DNA from: Pandoraea oxalativorans
GTDB taxonomy: Bacteria; Pseudomonadota; Gammaproteobacteria; Burkholderiales; Burkholderiaceae
Direction of reading: 5' to 3'
Length of the DNA stretch: 64,000 nt
NCBI RefSeq assembly: GCF_000972785.3
Contig: NZ_CP011518.2
Coordinates: 1 to 64,000 of the forward strand
Shown here: piece after piece, positions 28,682 to 38,358 of the stretch
Layout: every line of letters begins with the position of its first letter
Numbering within the stretch: position 1 is the stretch's first letter
Program-made: the position numbers and the translations under genes
Notes under the pieces: model-generated
What the model was told of the DNA's origin: nothing
What the model saw: the letters and a program-made list of their open reading frames with translations, nothing else
Databases searched by the model: none

Positions 28682-30286
28682 TCACAGAGCCAGGCTCGCG
28701 ACCCAGGCCACCAGCACCGAAACGGGCCCCATCATTTGCCGGCTGACCAGCACAGCGGGCACCCCGAGGCGAATCGTTTCCGGCTTCGCCTCGCCCAGAC
28801 TCAGGCCCACCGGGGCGAAGTCGCAGCCGACCTGCGTGTCGTACGCAAACAGTGCGGGCAGCGCCAAGTGCGGCGCAATCGTGCCATGAGCGATCGCCGG
28901 CCCGATGATCGCCGCACCGATCACTTGGGCGATCACGGCCCCCGGCCCCAGCACCGGGGACAGAAAGGGCAAACCGCAAATCGCCGATAGGGCCGCGAGA
29001 CCCACGATATTGTCGGCGAGCGGCGCGAGCCAATGCGCAAGCCCCGTACTTGCCACCAACGAATCGATCAGGCCGATCAACAGGGCCACGAACGCGATGA
29101 ATGGCAACACGTTCGTGATCACGGTATCGATCGCTTTTCGGCCACTGGTGTAGAGGACGTTGACCACGCCGCCCATGCCGCCGGCCACCGTGGTGAGCGT
29201 GCCGGCGAGAGCGGCGCGGTTTTTCACCCCGCGCACACTGCCCGGTTCTGGCGCGACGTTCGCGCCGCCCGCGCATGCGCGTGGCGCAGTCATGTCTACG
29301 TCCGCGGGCGGCGTCAACCCGTCAACGCGATGCAGGCCATCTCGCTGCACGCCCGAGACGTAGATGTCTTCCGTGATGAACCGGGCGAGCGGTCCCGAGG
29401 GGCCCCCGGGTCTGATATTAATCGTGGGAATGCGCTTGCGCGGATAAACGCCGCACCGGGCCGTGCCTCCGCAGTCGATAACCACGGCCGCCACTTCGGC
29501 GCCGGGCGGCGCAGTGCGAAAGCCGTCCACGACCGTCGCGCCTGTCAGCTCCGCGAGCCGCTGCGCGACTTTCGGGATATCCCCTCCGGTCACCGCAACG
29601 ATTTTGTTGCGCTGCTGCGTCGGTGTAACGACAAGCGGCCCGCCCCAACCGTTCGGCCCGCATCGAACTTCGACGGCATGGTAGGCGGGCGCGTGGATCG
29701 CCCGCGCGCCGGCACAGGTATCACCGACTGGGGAGGGGGGCGCGCCGGTCCGCATCATCATCCAGCGCGTAAGCGCCTCGGTCACCGCACCTCTGAGAAG
29801 ATTGACAAGGAGCGCAACGCCCAGATAGTAAAGCGCGAGCTTGGGCAACGAAAATGGTACCGCGTGTGTTTGCGCGAGCGTCGTGATCCCCGTGGCCACG
29901 CCCAGCCAAACGAACAGTTCGCCCGGATTGCAATGGGGAAATAAGCCGGTGATCGGGTGGCAAAGCGAGACGGTGGTGTCGTAAAAGGCGGGTTTATGCC
30001 GTTCCTCGAGAAACACACCGAACGTGTACGCCATGGGGTTCGTCAGAAAGAACATCGCAAGCAGCGGCAACAACGAGTATCTCGTGACGCTATGTTTTGA
30101 TAGGAAGCGAGCGAGCCCCCGAATGCGGCGCTCACCCACCAGGGCGATCATCGTATAAATTGCCGTGAGCAGAACGATCAGCGTGGGCAGGATGCCGGTG
30201 ACGAACACGACGAGCGTTTTCCCACCCGCGTTGAATGCGCCGGTCAGCGCCTCGACCGTGTGTGTGAGCCAATCGAGTGGGGCCAT
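28682..30286 (-). CDS. srlA/srlE: Fused PTS glucitol/sorbitol-type EIIC-EIIBC component, 534 aa
   Basis: The N-terminal about 185 residues are an SrlA-like EIIC part with several membrane helices (TLVVFVTGILPTLIVLLTAIY, LLPLLAMFFLTNPMAYTFG, LCHPITGLFPHCNPGELFVW). After a linker comes an SrlE-like EIIB part with VIDCGGTARCGVYPRKRIP, holding the probable phospho-Cys, and then a second membrane part (VLPFIAFVALLIGLID, ALSAICGLPFLSPVLGPGA, FAYDTQVGCDFAPVG). In enteric bacteria SrlA and SrlE are separate, so this is a fusion. It would import and phosphorylate a hexitol. ATG at 30286; the promoter is not obvious, and no gutM or gutR regulator is seen. Confidence 0.88.
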   Translation of the reverse strand: MAPLDWLTHTVEALTGAFNAGGKTLVVFVTGILPTLIVLLTAIYTMIALVGERRIRGLARFLSKHSVTRYSLLPLLAMFFLTNPMAYTFGVFLEERHKPAFYDTTVSLCHPITGLFPHCNPGELFVWLGVATGITTLAQTHAVPFSLPKLALYYLGVALLVNLLRGAVTEALTRWMMMRTGAPPSPVGDTCAGARAIHAPAYHAVEVRCGPNGWGGPLVVTPTQQRNKIVAVTGGDIPKVAQRLAELTGATVVDGFRTAPPGAEVAAVVIDCGGTARCGVYPRKRIPTINIRPGGPSGPLARFITEDIYVSGVQRDGLHRVDGLTPPADVDMTAPRACAGGANVAPEPGSVRGVKNRAALAGTLTTVAGGMGGVVNVLYTSGRKAIDTVITNVLPFIAFVALLIGLIDSLVASTGLAHWLAPLADNIVGLAALSAICGLPFLSPVLGPGAVIAQVIGAAIIGPAIAHGTIAPHLALPALFAYDTQVGCDFAPVGLSLGEAKPETIRLGVPAVLVSRQMMGPVSVLVAWVASLAL

Positions 30287-31984
30287 GGTTTTTGTATGAG
30301 CGTGCCTTCCCGAGCCGGTGCCCTCGGGTGGCGTCGAAGTTGAATCTCACGCGAAACGCCTGCGCAGGCTTTCGACGGCTTGCGCGTGCGTGAGGCGAAC
30401 GTGTACGCAGCACGGCTGCGGGTCATGCCGATATCGCGCCGAGGGATGCGGGTTGCCGGAATGCCGCCGCGGCGGCCCGCTTGCTCACAGGCTCATAGGC
30501 TCAGAGGCTCGCAGTCGCGCGCTGCGCTGAACGGGTGCTGAACCGGTGCTGAACCGATAAGGCCTCGGCGTCGGCCACCCACTCACCGCCCTCGCACGGT
30601 TTCGTTCCGTCTGTGCCTGCCGATGTACGGCGTCCGCATCGTCCGTCGCCCCCCTCGGGGCACCGACGCGTCGCACCGTATTTCCGATGACGCTTACGCC
30701 AAGCCACACATTCATGCGACGCGCCACGCGCACGCGTGACGCTCTTTGCGGCCACGTGCAACGCCCACGCCAACTTACGCGGCAAACGACGGCGCCCCAT
30801 GCGCATGTTCGCTCGCGCTCCGCGATGCGGCGCCCTGCCGGGCTCACCAGCCCCCATGGGCAGACCGGTCCAGCGATGTGCGCTCCCCCCCTGCGTGAGC
30901 GGCGGCGCGCGCCCGCCGTGCCGAACGCCATGTGTTTGCCCAACCGATGCGGCCACTCCCCGTGACATTGCGATGAAGCCCGCGGGGATCACCCCGCTGA
31001 GAATCAGGCCGTCGCCCATCCGGCGGCCTACGTCGCGCACGTGTGCGACGGCGACTCGGCGCCCGATAATCGGTCACCCTTCTCGACGGTCCACATCGCG
31101 GGTTCGCCTGTCACACTCTATCGCCCTCTGCGCGGCAGCGGGTACGCCACGCGAGAGCCAACGCATCAGCAGGTATTAGCAGTGGTTAGCGGTTATTAGC
31201 AGTTCGCGCGGATTATCAGGCGCAAACCAGGCGTAGGTGGCGCGGCCTGACGCGGCCTGAAGCGGCCTCACGCAGCCACACGTACCGGCGCACTCGGGCA
31301 CCCGCTTCAAGCGAGTCACCGCTCGACGTCGTCACCGCCGCCATGAACGCCACGAATGCGCGACACCGGCTATCGCCGGCGGTTTTCCTAACGTCGGAAA
31401 ATGGCGGAACCCGTGATCGAGGTGCATAGCGCGGTGCATACGCGCGCGCCGCCCAACCACGCGGCGCGCGGGCCCCGCGTGCCCCCTCGCGATGCAGCGC
31501 CCGCGAGATGCGGTACCGGGACCGAACCCCCTCCCCCATTCCGCGCGCCGCTTTCATCACGATGTATCAGCGCCGTGACACACCACACTCGGTCCCGGTT
31601 ACCCTGCCCGAGTGCCGAGGAGGTGAAAGCTTCGAGCCGAAGCAGTCGGCCACCTCGGCACTGCGGGTTTGCCGCCGGCAGTGCGTCATCCGCTTGACGA
31701 GCCCCTGTCAAGCCGGCGGGGCGCTGACGTTATCCCACCGGTCGCGCTCACGATGTCTGCTAAGCGCCTGCGGGGAATCGTCTTGGGGCGTGGCGCCCGA
31801 TAGTCACTCAAGGGCCGCGCGGGGATGCTCCGCCCACGACACGCGCAACCCGTCGGTAAGCATGACGTGCCGTGGGAGGCCGCATCCGACGCTCCGGCAC
31901 GCGACGGCCACCGCCGCGCTCCCGTGGCCCGCCCTTTCGGAGCACAAGATGTGGCGAACAGAACGCAACGCTAAACGGTGATCG
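30287..31984. other. Long spacer without a supported gene
   Basis: About 1.7 kb with only random-looking frames. Short near-repeats occur at 30487-30512 (caggctcata type), 31165-31200 (ttagcagt type) and 31246-31275 (gcggcctgac type). Confidence 0.5.
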
Positions 31985-33345
31985 ATGCACGCTTCCAAAC
32001 TCGGTTCGACACAATCGCTCAGTTATTCGGATTACAAGCTCATCGGTTTCACGGCCTTGGGCGGGACGCTCGAATTCTATGACTTCGTGATCTTCGTTTT
32101 TTCATCGAGACGGTGGGCACCCTCTTCTTCCCCGCCACGACGCCCGATTGGCTACGCCAACTACAGAGCTTTGGCATCTTTGCGGCGGGCTATCTGACAA
32201 GGCCGCTCGGCGGCGTGGCGATTGCTTACTTCGGCGATTTGTTTGGCCGCCGGCGCACCTTCATGTTTAGCCTCGGCTTGATGGCGCTGCCAACGCTGGC
32301 GATCGGACTGCTGCCCACCTACGAGCAGATCGGGCTGCCGGCCCCGGTCCTGCTGCTCCTGTTTCGCCTCATACAGGGCGCCGCCGTCGGTGGAGAGATG
32401 CCGGGCGCATGGGTGTTCGTCGCCGAGCACGTGCCCGACGCACGGGTCGGGCGTGCCTGTGGGATCGTCGGGGCGGGGGCATGCGCCGGGCTGTTGCTCG
32501 GCTCCATCGTCGCCTTAACCGTCCATCGATGCTTGCCCCCCCACGAGGTGCTTCGCTACGGCTGGCGGCTCCCGTTTCTGCTTGGGGGCATGCTGGGTAT
32601 CGCGACCGTTTCGCAACGCCGCAAATTGCACGAGACGCCGGTGTTTCAGGCGCTCCAACGACGCACACACCCGACTCGCGGCACCCCGCTCAAGGTACTG
32701 GCGCGCCACCATCGAGGCAATGTCCTACGCTTGATGTCGCTCTCGGCGGTGGTGGCGACGACCTTCGTGGTGGTGATGTTAATGACGCCGACGCTGCTGC
32801 AAAGCCACTATTCGCTGCCGGCAGCCGCCGTCTTTGCGGCGCACTTCGCGGCGATCGTCGCCCTCGTGGTGGGCTGCGTAGCGGCCGGTATCTTGGTCGA
32901 CGGCATCGGCCCGCGCATCACCTTGAGCGGGGGATTTCTGTTGCTCGCGGCCGGCAATTACGGGTTGCATGTAATCGCGGCCCACCACCCCGCCTGGCTA
33001 CTCGCGCTTTACCTTCTCACCGGCTTTGCCCTGGGCACGGTCGGCGCCATGGGCGCCGTCTTCATCCGTGCCTTTCCCGCCCCGGTGCGCTGCACGGGCG
33101 TCTCATTTTCGTACAACTTGCCCTACGCGATATTGGGCGGCGTCACCCCCCTTCTCGCATCGCTCTTTTCGGCATTCACACCGCTGGGCCCCGCCCACTA
33201 CGTGGCCGCAGCGTGCGCGCTCGGGATCCTCGTCGCACAGAGCCCGGCCATCAACAAGACCTCAGCCGCCCCACACTTAGCCCTTGTCAGCCACACCGGC
33301 CCCCCGCCCCGTCTCGATGCCCCGCCTCCGCCTCCACGAACGTGA
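31985..33345 (+). pseudogene. MFS metabolite:H+ symporter, frameshifted in a T run
   Basis: The two frames together make a major facilitator of the metabolite:H+ symporter (MHS) type: KLIGFTALGGTLEFYDFVIFVF in the first helix, then in the next frame FIETVGTLFFPA, FGIFAAGYLTRPLGG, GDLFGRRRTF, LFRLIQGAAVGGEMPGAWVFVAEH, and the later helices to KTSA. The frame breaks at the six-T run 32097-32102. One more T gives an uninterrupted 453-residue protein. All other features are intact, so the gene may be recently inactivated, slippage-controlled, or whole and misread. The likely substrates are organic acids, by family. Confidence 0.82.
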
Positions 33346-33812
33346 CGCGCCCGCGCTGTCCTTGCCACGCTGCACCCCGCCCCTCCCCCGGTGAACCCTC
33401 GGCGTTCGAGCGTTTCCTGTGCCCAGTGCGCGCCAAGCAGACGCCCCGCTCCGAACGCGTCGTGAGTGGCGATGAAACGCGGGCCGCTCCGGACAGAGCG
33501 GCCGCCCCATGTTCCCCTTCGGCGCACCGAGCGGCGTGCCGACGCGGACACCGAACCGTCGGTCGACCGCCCCCTCAATGCGCCGACACAAACGCTCAAC
33601 GGTCTGTAAAAACGGATCCGATGCACCGGCGAACACCTTGCAACACCACGGAATCGGTCGCGCTTACCACCCCGCAACGGGGCCCTGGGTATCACCCTCA
33701 TCGGCCGAGGGAGCCGCAAAGCGATGTGCCGCCGGCCGCGGCTCGCACAAACGACGACGGACAACTCGGAAATACCGCACAGCGTGCGCTTACTTAACCC
33801 CACGGCGGCCCG
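33346..33812. other. Spacer without a supported gene
   Basis: Sits between two broken transporter genes and probably includes lost 5' sequence of the second. Nothing recognised. Confidence 0.45.
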
Positions 33813-34969
33813 TTTGCCTTGCCGGATCGCATCAATATCGGATTTGCGAAACTGCGGATGCACTCCGCACTCGGCTTTTCCGACACCGTCTACGGCATTG
33901 GCGCAGGCACCTTCTTTTTCGGCAATGTCCTGTTCGAGATTCCGAGCAATCTTTTACTTCCCAGAGTGGGTGCGCGAAAAACCATCAGCCGGATCATGGT
34001 GTTGTGGGGCCAGAGCTCCACAGCAATGCTGTTCGTGCGCAGCGCACCGATGTTCTACGCCCCGCGCTTCATGCTCGGCGTTTTTGAGGCCGGATTCGCG
34101 CCCGGCATAATTTTTTTACCTGACCTATTGGTATCGCCAAACACGCATGGCCCGGGTAATGGCGATCGGCATGCTTGCCGGACCGATCAGCGGCATGATC
34201 GGCGGCCCTCTGTCGACATGGGTCATGGCGAACTTCTCCGGCGTGTGCGGTCGGGGCGGGTGGCAGTGGATGTTCATCGTCGAAGGTCTGCCATGCATGT
34301 TTTTAGGCATGCTCGCATTCGTCCTGCTCGATAACCGCCCCGCAGACGCGCGCCGGCTGTGCGCGAACGAGCAGCAATTACTCTTGGACGCTCTCGATGC
34401 TTCGGGCCGCCATCATTCGTTCCGGCAGGTGATCAAGCGTCCGCATGTCTATTGGATGGCAGCGCCCTATTTCTGCTTGATCTGCGGCATTTATGCCGTC
34501 AGCTTTTGGCCGCATTCGAACCTCAAGGCGTCTGGCGTCACAGACGCAACGCGGATCGGCATTTTCTCTGCCATCCCCTATGTGGCATCCGCCGTCACAA
34601 TGGTCGTGGTCGGACGTCGCTCGGATCGCCGCGAAGAGCGCCGCAACGCTCGCGTTGGCAACGGCATTAGGCGACACGCCAACGCTCTCGCCGACCTTCA
34701 TGAGGGTCGCCACGGCAATGATGTGGGCAGCCTACACCGTCTTCTGGACACTGCCGCCCGAGTCTCTGAAAGGAGACGGGGCCGCGGGCGGCATCGCACT
34801 GATCGATACCCTTGGGCGGCTTGGTGGACTCGTGAGCCCGACGATCATCGGCGGGACGCAATCCGTGACCGGCAATCCTCATGCAAGGCTCCACCTGATC
34901 GTCGCGCCACTCGCAGTCGGCGCCATCACACTGATCCGCATTCGGCCGGCGCACACTGCCGATGCATGA
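33813..34969 (+). pseudogene. MFS anion:cation symporter (ACS family), degraded
   Basis: Starts inside the gene, at PDRINIGFAKLRM of the first loop, so the first helix is lost. It follows the ACS/phthalate-type pattern (GAGTFFFGNVLFEIPSNLLL, RFMLGVFEAGFAPGII, then in another frame LTYWY, GMLAGPISGMIGGPLSTWVM, GGWQWMFIVEGLPC). The first shift is at the seven-T run 34111-34117, where one T fewer restores the frame. Near 34650 it changes frame again (ATALGDTPTLSPTFM ... LGRLGGLVSPTIIGG). Truncation plus two shifts make this a true pseudogene. In Burkholderiales such symporters often lie next to mlrC-type genes, as they do here. Confidence 0.85.
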
Positions 34970-35004
34970 CACCACTCGCGACTAATTCTTGAACACCAAC
35001 GTTA

Positions 35005-35530
35005 GACCGTGTCACATCCACGCACCCTTCCGGGTTCCGCACGAGACCAACACGTTTGCGCCAACCCCGGCAGACTGCGACAACTTGGAGCGAGGCGAAG
35101 GCTGTGCGCACATGAGCCGGGGCGCGGACATGCTCGCGTTGCGCGACGTTTATATCCCGGCGGGACGGCTCATCCGTGCGGCACAGGCAGTAAGCCCAAA
35201 ACGGATACCAATCCTGTGGGCGGCTGCCGGTCCGCCAGCGCACGTCACGCGCGACGCATACGAGCGCATCGCCGGCGACATCGTGGACGCGGTATACCAT
35301 CACGATGTCGACGCCGTGTATTGTGACCTGATGGCGCCGTCGGCGCCGGGTACATTGACGACGGCGAGGCGGCACTACTCGAACGGGTGCGCCGCGTCGC
35401 AAGCGACAATCTACGGATCGTCGCGTCGCTTGACCTGCACGCGAATGTCGCGCATCGCATGCTGGACCCCGCCTATTGCGCTCCTGGCGCTCGGTACGTA
35501 TCGACACGTCGATACGGCCGAAACAGGCGG
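35005..35530 (+). pseudogene. M81-family metallopeptidase (MlrC-like), degraded remnant
   Basis: Pieces of an MlrC/microcystinase-C-like peptidase are read in different frames: PHETNTFAPTPAD at the start with the usual His-Glu-Thr-Asn, then IPILWAAAGPPAHVTRDAYERIAGDIVDAVYHHDVDAVYCDLMA. In another frame come a piece reading RIVASLDLHANVAHRMLDP and the end YRHVDTAETGGQVA. The C-terminal half is absent. It is adjacent to the broken ACS transporter and probably part of the same lost uptake and hydrolysis locus. Confidence 0.75.
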
Positions 35531-35844
35531 CCAGGTCGCAGCGATGCGCGAACGTCGGCATGATGGGGCCGCGCCGATCCCACGATCCCCTGCCGCTGCA
35601 CACGACCGAGCGTCGATCTCAGCAGCGGCGACGGCACCGTCATCGGCGCGCGCAGGCCGGTGAGGCGGCATACGACCGGGGCGGCGCCGAGCGCCCGGCA
35701 CAGCGACGCGGCGACGCTCCGGCCACGCCGTGCGACAGCGCGGCGCGGGCAAGGCTCGCCCCCACGCCATCAGCGCCGGCGCTGCTTGCTCGACACACCG
35801 CCCGGGGTCGTGACTACCGCCCCACCGCGCTGCGCATCGGCGGC
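35531..35844. other. Spacer without a supported gene
   Basis: Probably decayed continuation of the MlrC-like gene, but no family motif remains visible. Confidence 0.4.
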
Positions 35845-37704
35845 CTAGCGCCGCCACGCCCATAGTGCCCGCACGGAGGAGGCGGGGCGCGGTGCAGGCT
35901 TGAGGTGGCCGTCGCACTGTACCGCGGTGAGTTTGGGCCCCTCGGCTGTGAGGGAGTAAGAAGCCCTCGTCGTCATTCTTACCCCGGCCAGCTGCTGCGC
36001 CGTGAAGGTCTTCGGGCCCAGCGTCACGCTGGCATCCGCGCTGAGCGCGCGGCCTTGGTTTACGACAAACTCGACTCTGGCCTCACCTGGAAGGGGGGCA
36101 TGCTCCCCCACGGCTTGGGAGGTCCAGATGTCGATACGGCACGTCTCGTTGGTATTCTCCTTAAACTGCGGCACGCCATTGCCCCGGCCAACAATGTCCA
36201 TTCCCGCCCGTCCGCTGATAATCGCCTCGAATACCTGGCGTCGCAGAGGGAGCTCGGGAATCTTATCCTCAATTTTCTTGATCACCTCGTCGAGGATCGG
36301 CTCCTTCTCGACGGCTCCGCTGCCGAGCGCGTACCGTTCACCGTTAATCGCGATTTTAAGACGCTGCGCGCCACCCTCGGGGAACAGGGCCGCCGCTAGC
36401 GTGGTGCGTAACGCAGCCTTGAGCGCCGCATCGCCCCGGTCGCGATGCTGCTCAAGCTTCGCGGCAACGTGCTCGGTGCCAAACGGATAGGTGTTCGGCG
36501 GCAGCGGCGTCCCGCCCAGCAGCAGCTCGAGCCCCCCGATGCAAAGCGTTTTACCATCGTACAACTCGTCCGCCCTTCGCGCGGCGACCGAGTCCCCGAA
36601 CGCTTCAAACGCGCCCCGTTGCGTCGCGGGATCCACGCCGGTGCCGTCTTTGCGGACCACGCGAGCACCATCGACCCCGTAGCTCACCCCCTTGTTGTTC
36701 CACCCCCACTGGACCCCCGCAAAGCTGGCTTTGCTCGCGGACACGACCCAGTAGTCATTATCGTTGGCGCCGTCCAGGCCCAGGCTTTTGGCACAGATCG
36801 CGGCCGGGCGGGCGGCGGCCTGCGGGTCTGCGAGCGCGAAATCGCTCGCGTGGCACTCGACGAACACAATGTTCGGCTCGCCCGAAAAAAGCGACGAGAG
36901 TGCCGCGAACAGGCGAGATAAAAAACCGAATCGCTCCGGCACCCCACTGACGTGCTCCTTCAATGACGCATGCAGGTCACCCGACTCCGTCGACTCCGCC
37001 GAGACCGTCGAGGCCGCACGCATCGTCACGTGATCCACCCCGACCTCAAGGCGATTGCACGTGCCCGTGAGCCGCATTGCGCAGTCGATGACCAGCGTCG
37101 TGCGGTCCCCGTCGGCCTTCTCGGCGACGCCGTCCACCTCGGCCTTGGTGACGCTGTCGCTGTCGCTGTCGCTGTCGCTGTCGATGTCGATGTCGATGTC
37201 GATGTCGATGTCGCTGGCGTCGCTGGCCCGGTATGTCGTTGTCTTATGGACACAGACGGCGTTGTCCTCGATGCTCACATCGAGGGCCTGTCGATACCGC
37301 TGTTGGCTGATAAATGGATCCCCTAGCAGGTGGTCCACCTCCACATATCGCTTGCGTCCCAACTGGCACGCGGCGTCGAAGGCCTGGACGAACGCCACAT
37401 CCGGCGGCACCTTGGCCTTCACAAACGCGTCGTAAAATTGCTTGCTGAGGACCTGCAACAGCTTGGCACCGCGCCCGCCTTGCTCAAAAGGCCCGGGGCC
37501 GATCAGGTCGTGACACGCTTGCCCGCCCACGGTCAGTGCAATCGGGGCAGGTTTATTACCGCGCGCAAAATAAAGCTCCTCCATGGTCTGGCTGGCCGCA
37601 GCGGCGCTCGTCAGACCAAAGTGGGCGTTAGTGCGGAACACTGGGTCAAGAAGCGGCGACCCATTCGTTGGGCTGTACGTTCGGTTGACGGGGCCTAATG
37701 GCAT
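35845..37704 (-). CDS. Unknown large protein, 619 aa (family B, copy 3)
   Basis: A more distant member of the family at 13001, 15503 and 38359. It shares a helix with GAKLLQVLSKQFYDAFVKAKVPPDVAFVQA, the motif DVSIEDNAVCVHKTTTYRAS near residue 160, and the C-terminal PQFKENTNETCRIDIWTS segment. Directly after TTTYRAS comes an acidic run of Ile-Asp then Ser-Asp pairs, encoded by a 6-bp tandem repeat. There is no signal peptide; a single hydrophobic stretch (RFGFLSRLFAALSSLFSG) near residue 265 could be membrane-active. The ATG at 37704 follows AAGGAGAA, and a class I promoter lies 193 nt upstream. The longer open frame upstream of this start looks random. Function unknown. Confidence 0.82.
   Translation of the reverse strand: MPLGPVNRTYSPTNGSPLLDPVFRTNAHFGLTSAAAASQTMEELYFARGNKPAPIALTVGGQACHDLIGPGPFEQGGRGAKLLQVLSKQFYDAFVKAKVPPDVAFVQAFDAACQLGRKRYVEVDHLLGDPFISQQRYRQALDVSIEDNAVCVHKTTTYRASDASDIDIDIDIDIDSDSDSDSDSVTKAEVDGVAEKADGDRTTLVIDCAMRLTGTCNRLEVGVDHVTMRAASTVSAESTESGDLHASLKEHVSGVPERFGFLSRLFAALSSLFSGEPNIVFVECHASDFALADPQAAARPAAICAKSLGLDGANDNDYWVVSASKASFAGVQWGWNNKGVSYGVDGARVVRKDGTGVDPATQRGAFEAFGDSVAARRADELYDGKTLCIGGLELLLGGTPLPPNTYPFGTEHVAAKLEQHRDRGDAALKAALRTTLAAALFPEGGAQRLKIAINGERYALGSGAVEKEPILDEVIKKIEDKIPELPLRRQVFEAIISGRAGMDIVGRGNGVPQFKENTNETCRIDIWTSQAVGEHAPLPGEARVEFVVNQGRALSADASVTLGPKTFTAQQLAGVRMTTRASYSLTAEGPKLTAVQCDGHLKPAPRPASSVRALWAWRR
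37153..37212. repeat. Coding 6-bp tandem repeat (5 x GCTGTC, 5 x GATGTC)
   Basis: Ten perfect hexamers in two homogeneous blocks encode on the minus strand five Ile-Asp and five Ser-Asp pairs. Changes in copy number keep the frame and would lengthen or shorten an acidic linker right after the conserved TTTYRAS motif. Confidence 0.95.
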
Positions 37705-37896
37705 GAAGCGGTTCTCCTTGATGTGATGGCCAAACACCGCGCGACAGCGCGCTCCGGGATTGCTCGAGTGCTTGACCGACCGGGGGTGGTGCGGCGTCAC
37801 GCCCTTGGTACGCCCCGCCGCGGTGTCCCTGGCCCGTGCAAAAATGCGGCGTCGCGCCGGCGCTGACACGCCGCGCGCGACCCTGCTCATGCTGCC

Positions 37897-37941
37897 ATTG
37901 TCGATATCCCGGGCGCGGCCACCCTCCGGTGAACACCTGAA
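37897..37941 (-). promoter_or_regulatory. Class I promoter, family B copy 3
   Basis: TTCAGGTGTTCACCGGAGG begins at 37941 and GACAAT lies at 37902-37897, 39 nt from the box start. The box is identical in all 19 positions to that of copy 4, and the sequences after the -10 are also similar (GCAT..GC, CGCGCGGCG). Confidence 0.85.
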
Positions 37942-38358
37942 ATGGCCATGCCCGGCGCACACTTGGCGCCGCGGAGCCGGGGGTGCGCGAGCGCCTGGAT
38001 GACCGAGATCGCCCACGCCCCGCCGCCGCGCAGACGTGGCGGGCGCATCGCCGGGGCACGCCACCGGCGGCACGCTCCCTTCAGGCCGTCCTTCCCCGGG
38101 GCTCCGCCGGGGAGCACCGTGCATGATCGGCCCCCGGCGCAACGCCACGGCCCCGTCCCCGACACTTACCAGGCACCCTGCGAGCGGGCGGCGCCCCACG
38201 GGGTACAGGGGAGGGCGCCCGCGCTGCGGCACCGGCGGCGATCGCGCCGCAACGGCAGCGGCCCGGCACCCGCCGTGGCAGCGCCGGCGTCGCGCGACCG
38301 TCTTCGCGCGCCCGCGGACTACACGTCGCCCACCTGTCATGCGCGCGCGTGGCGCCCC
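37942..38358. other. Spacer between family B copies 3 and 4
   Basis: GC-rich, no gene. A possible hairpin CCCCGGGGCTCCGCCGGGG near 38094-38112 lies downstream of copy 4 and could act as its transcription end, though no T run follows. Confidence 0.5.
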
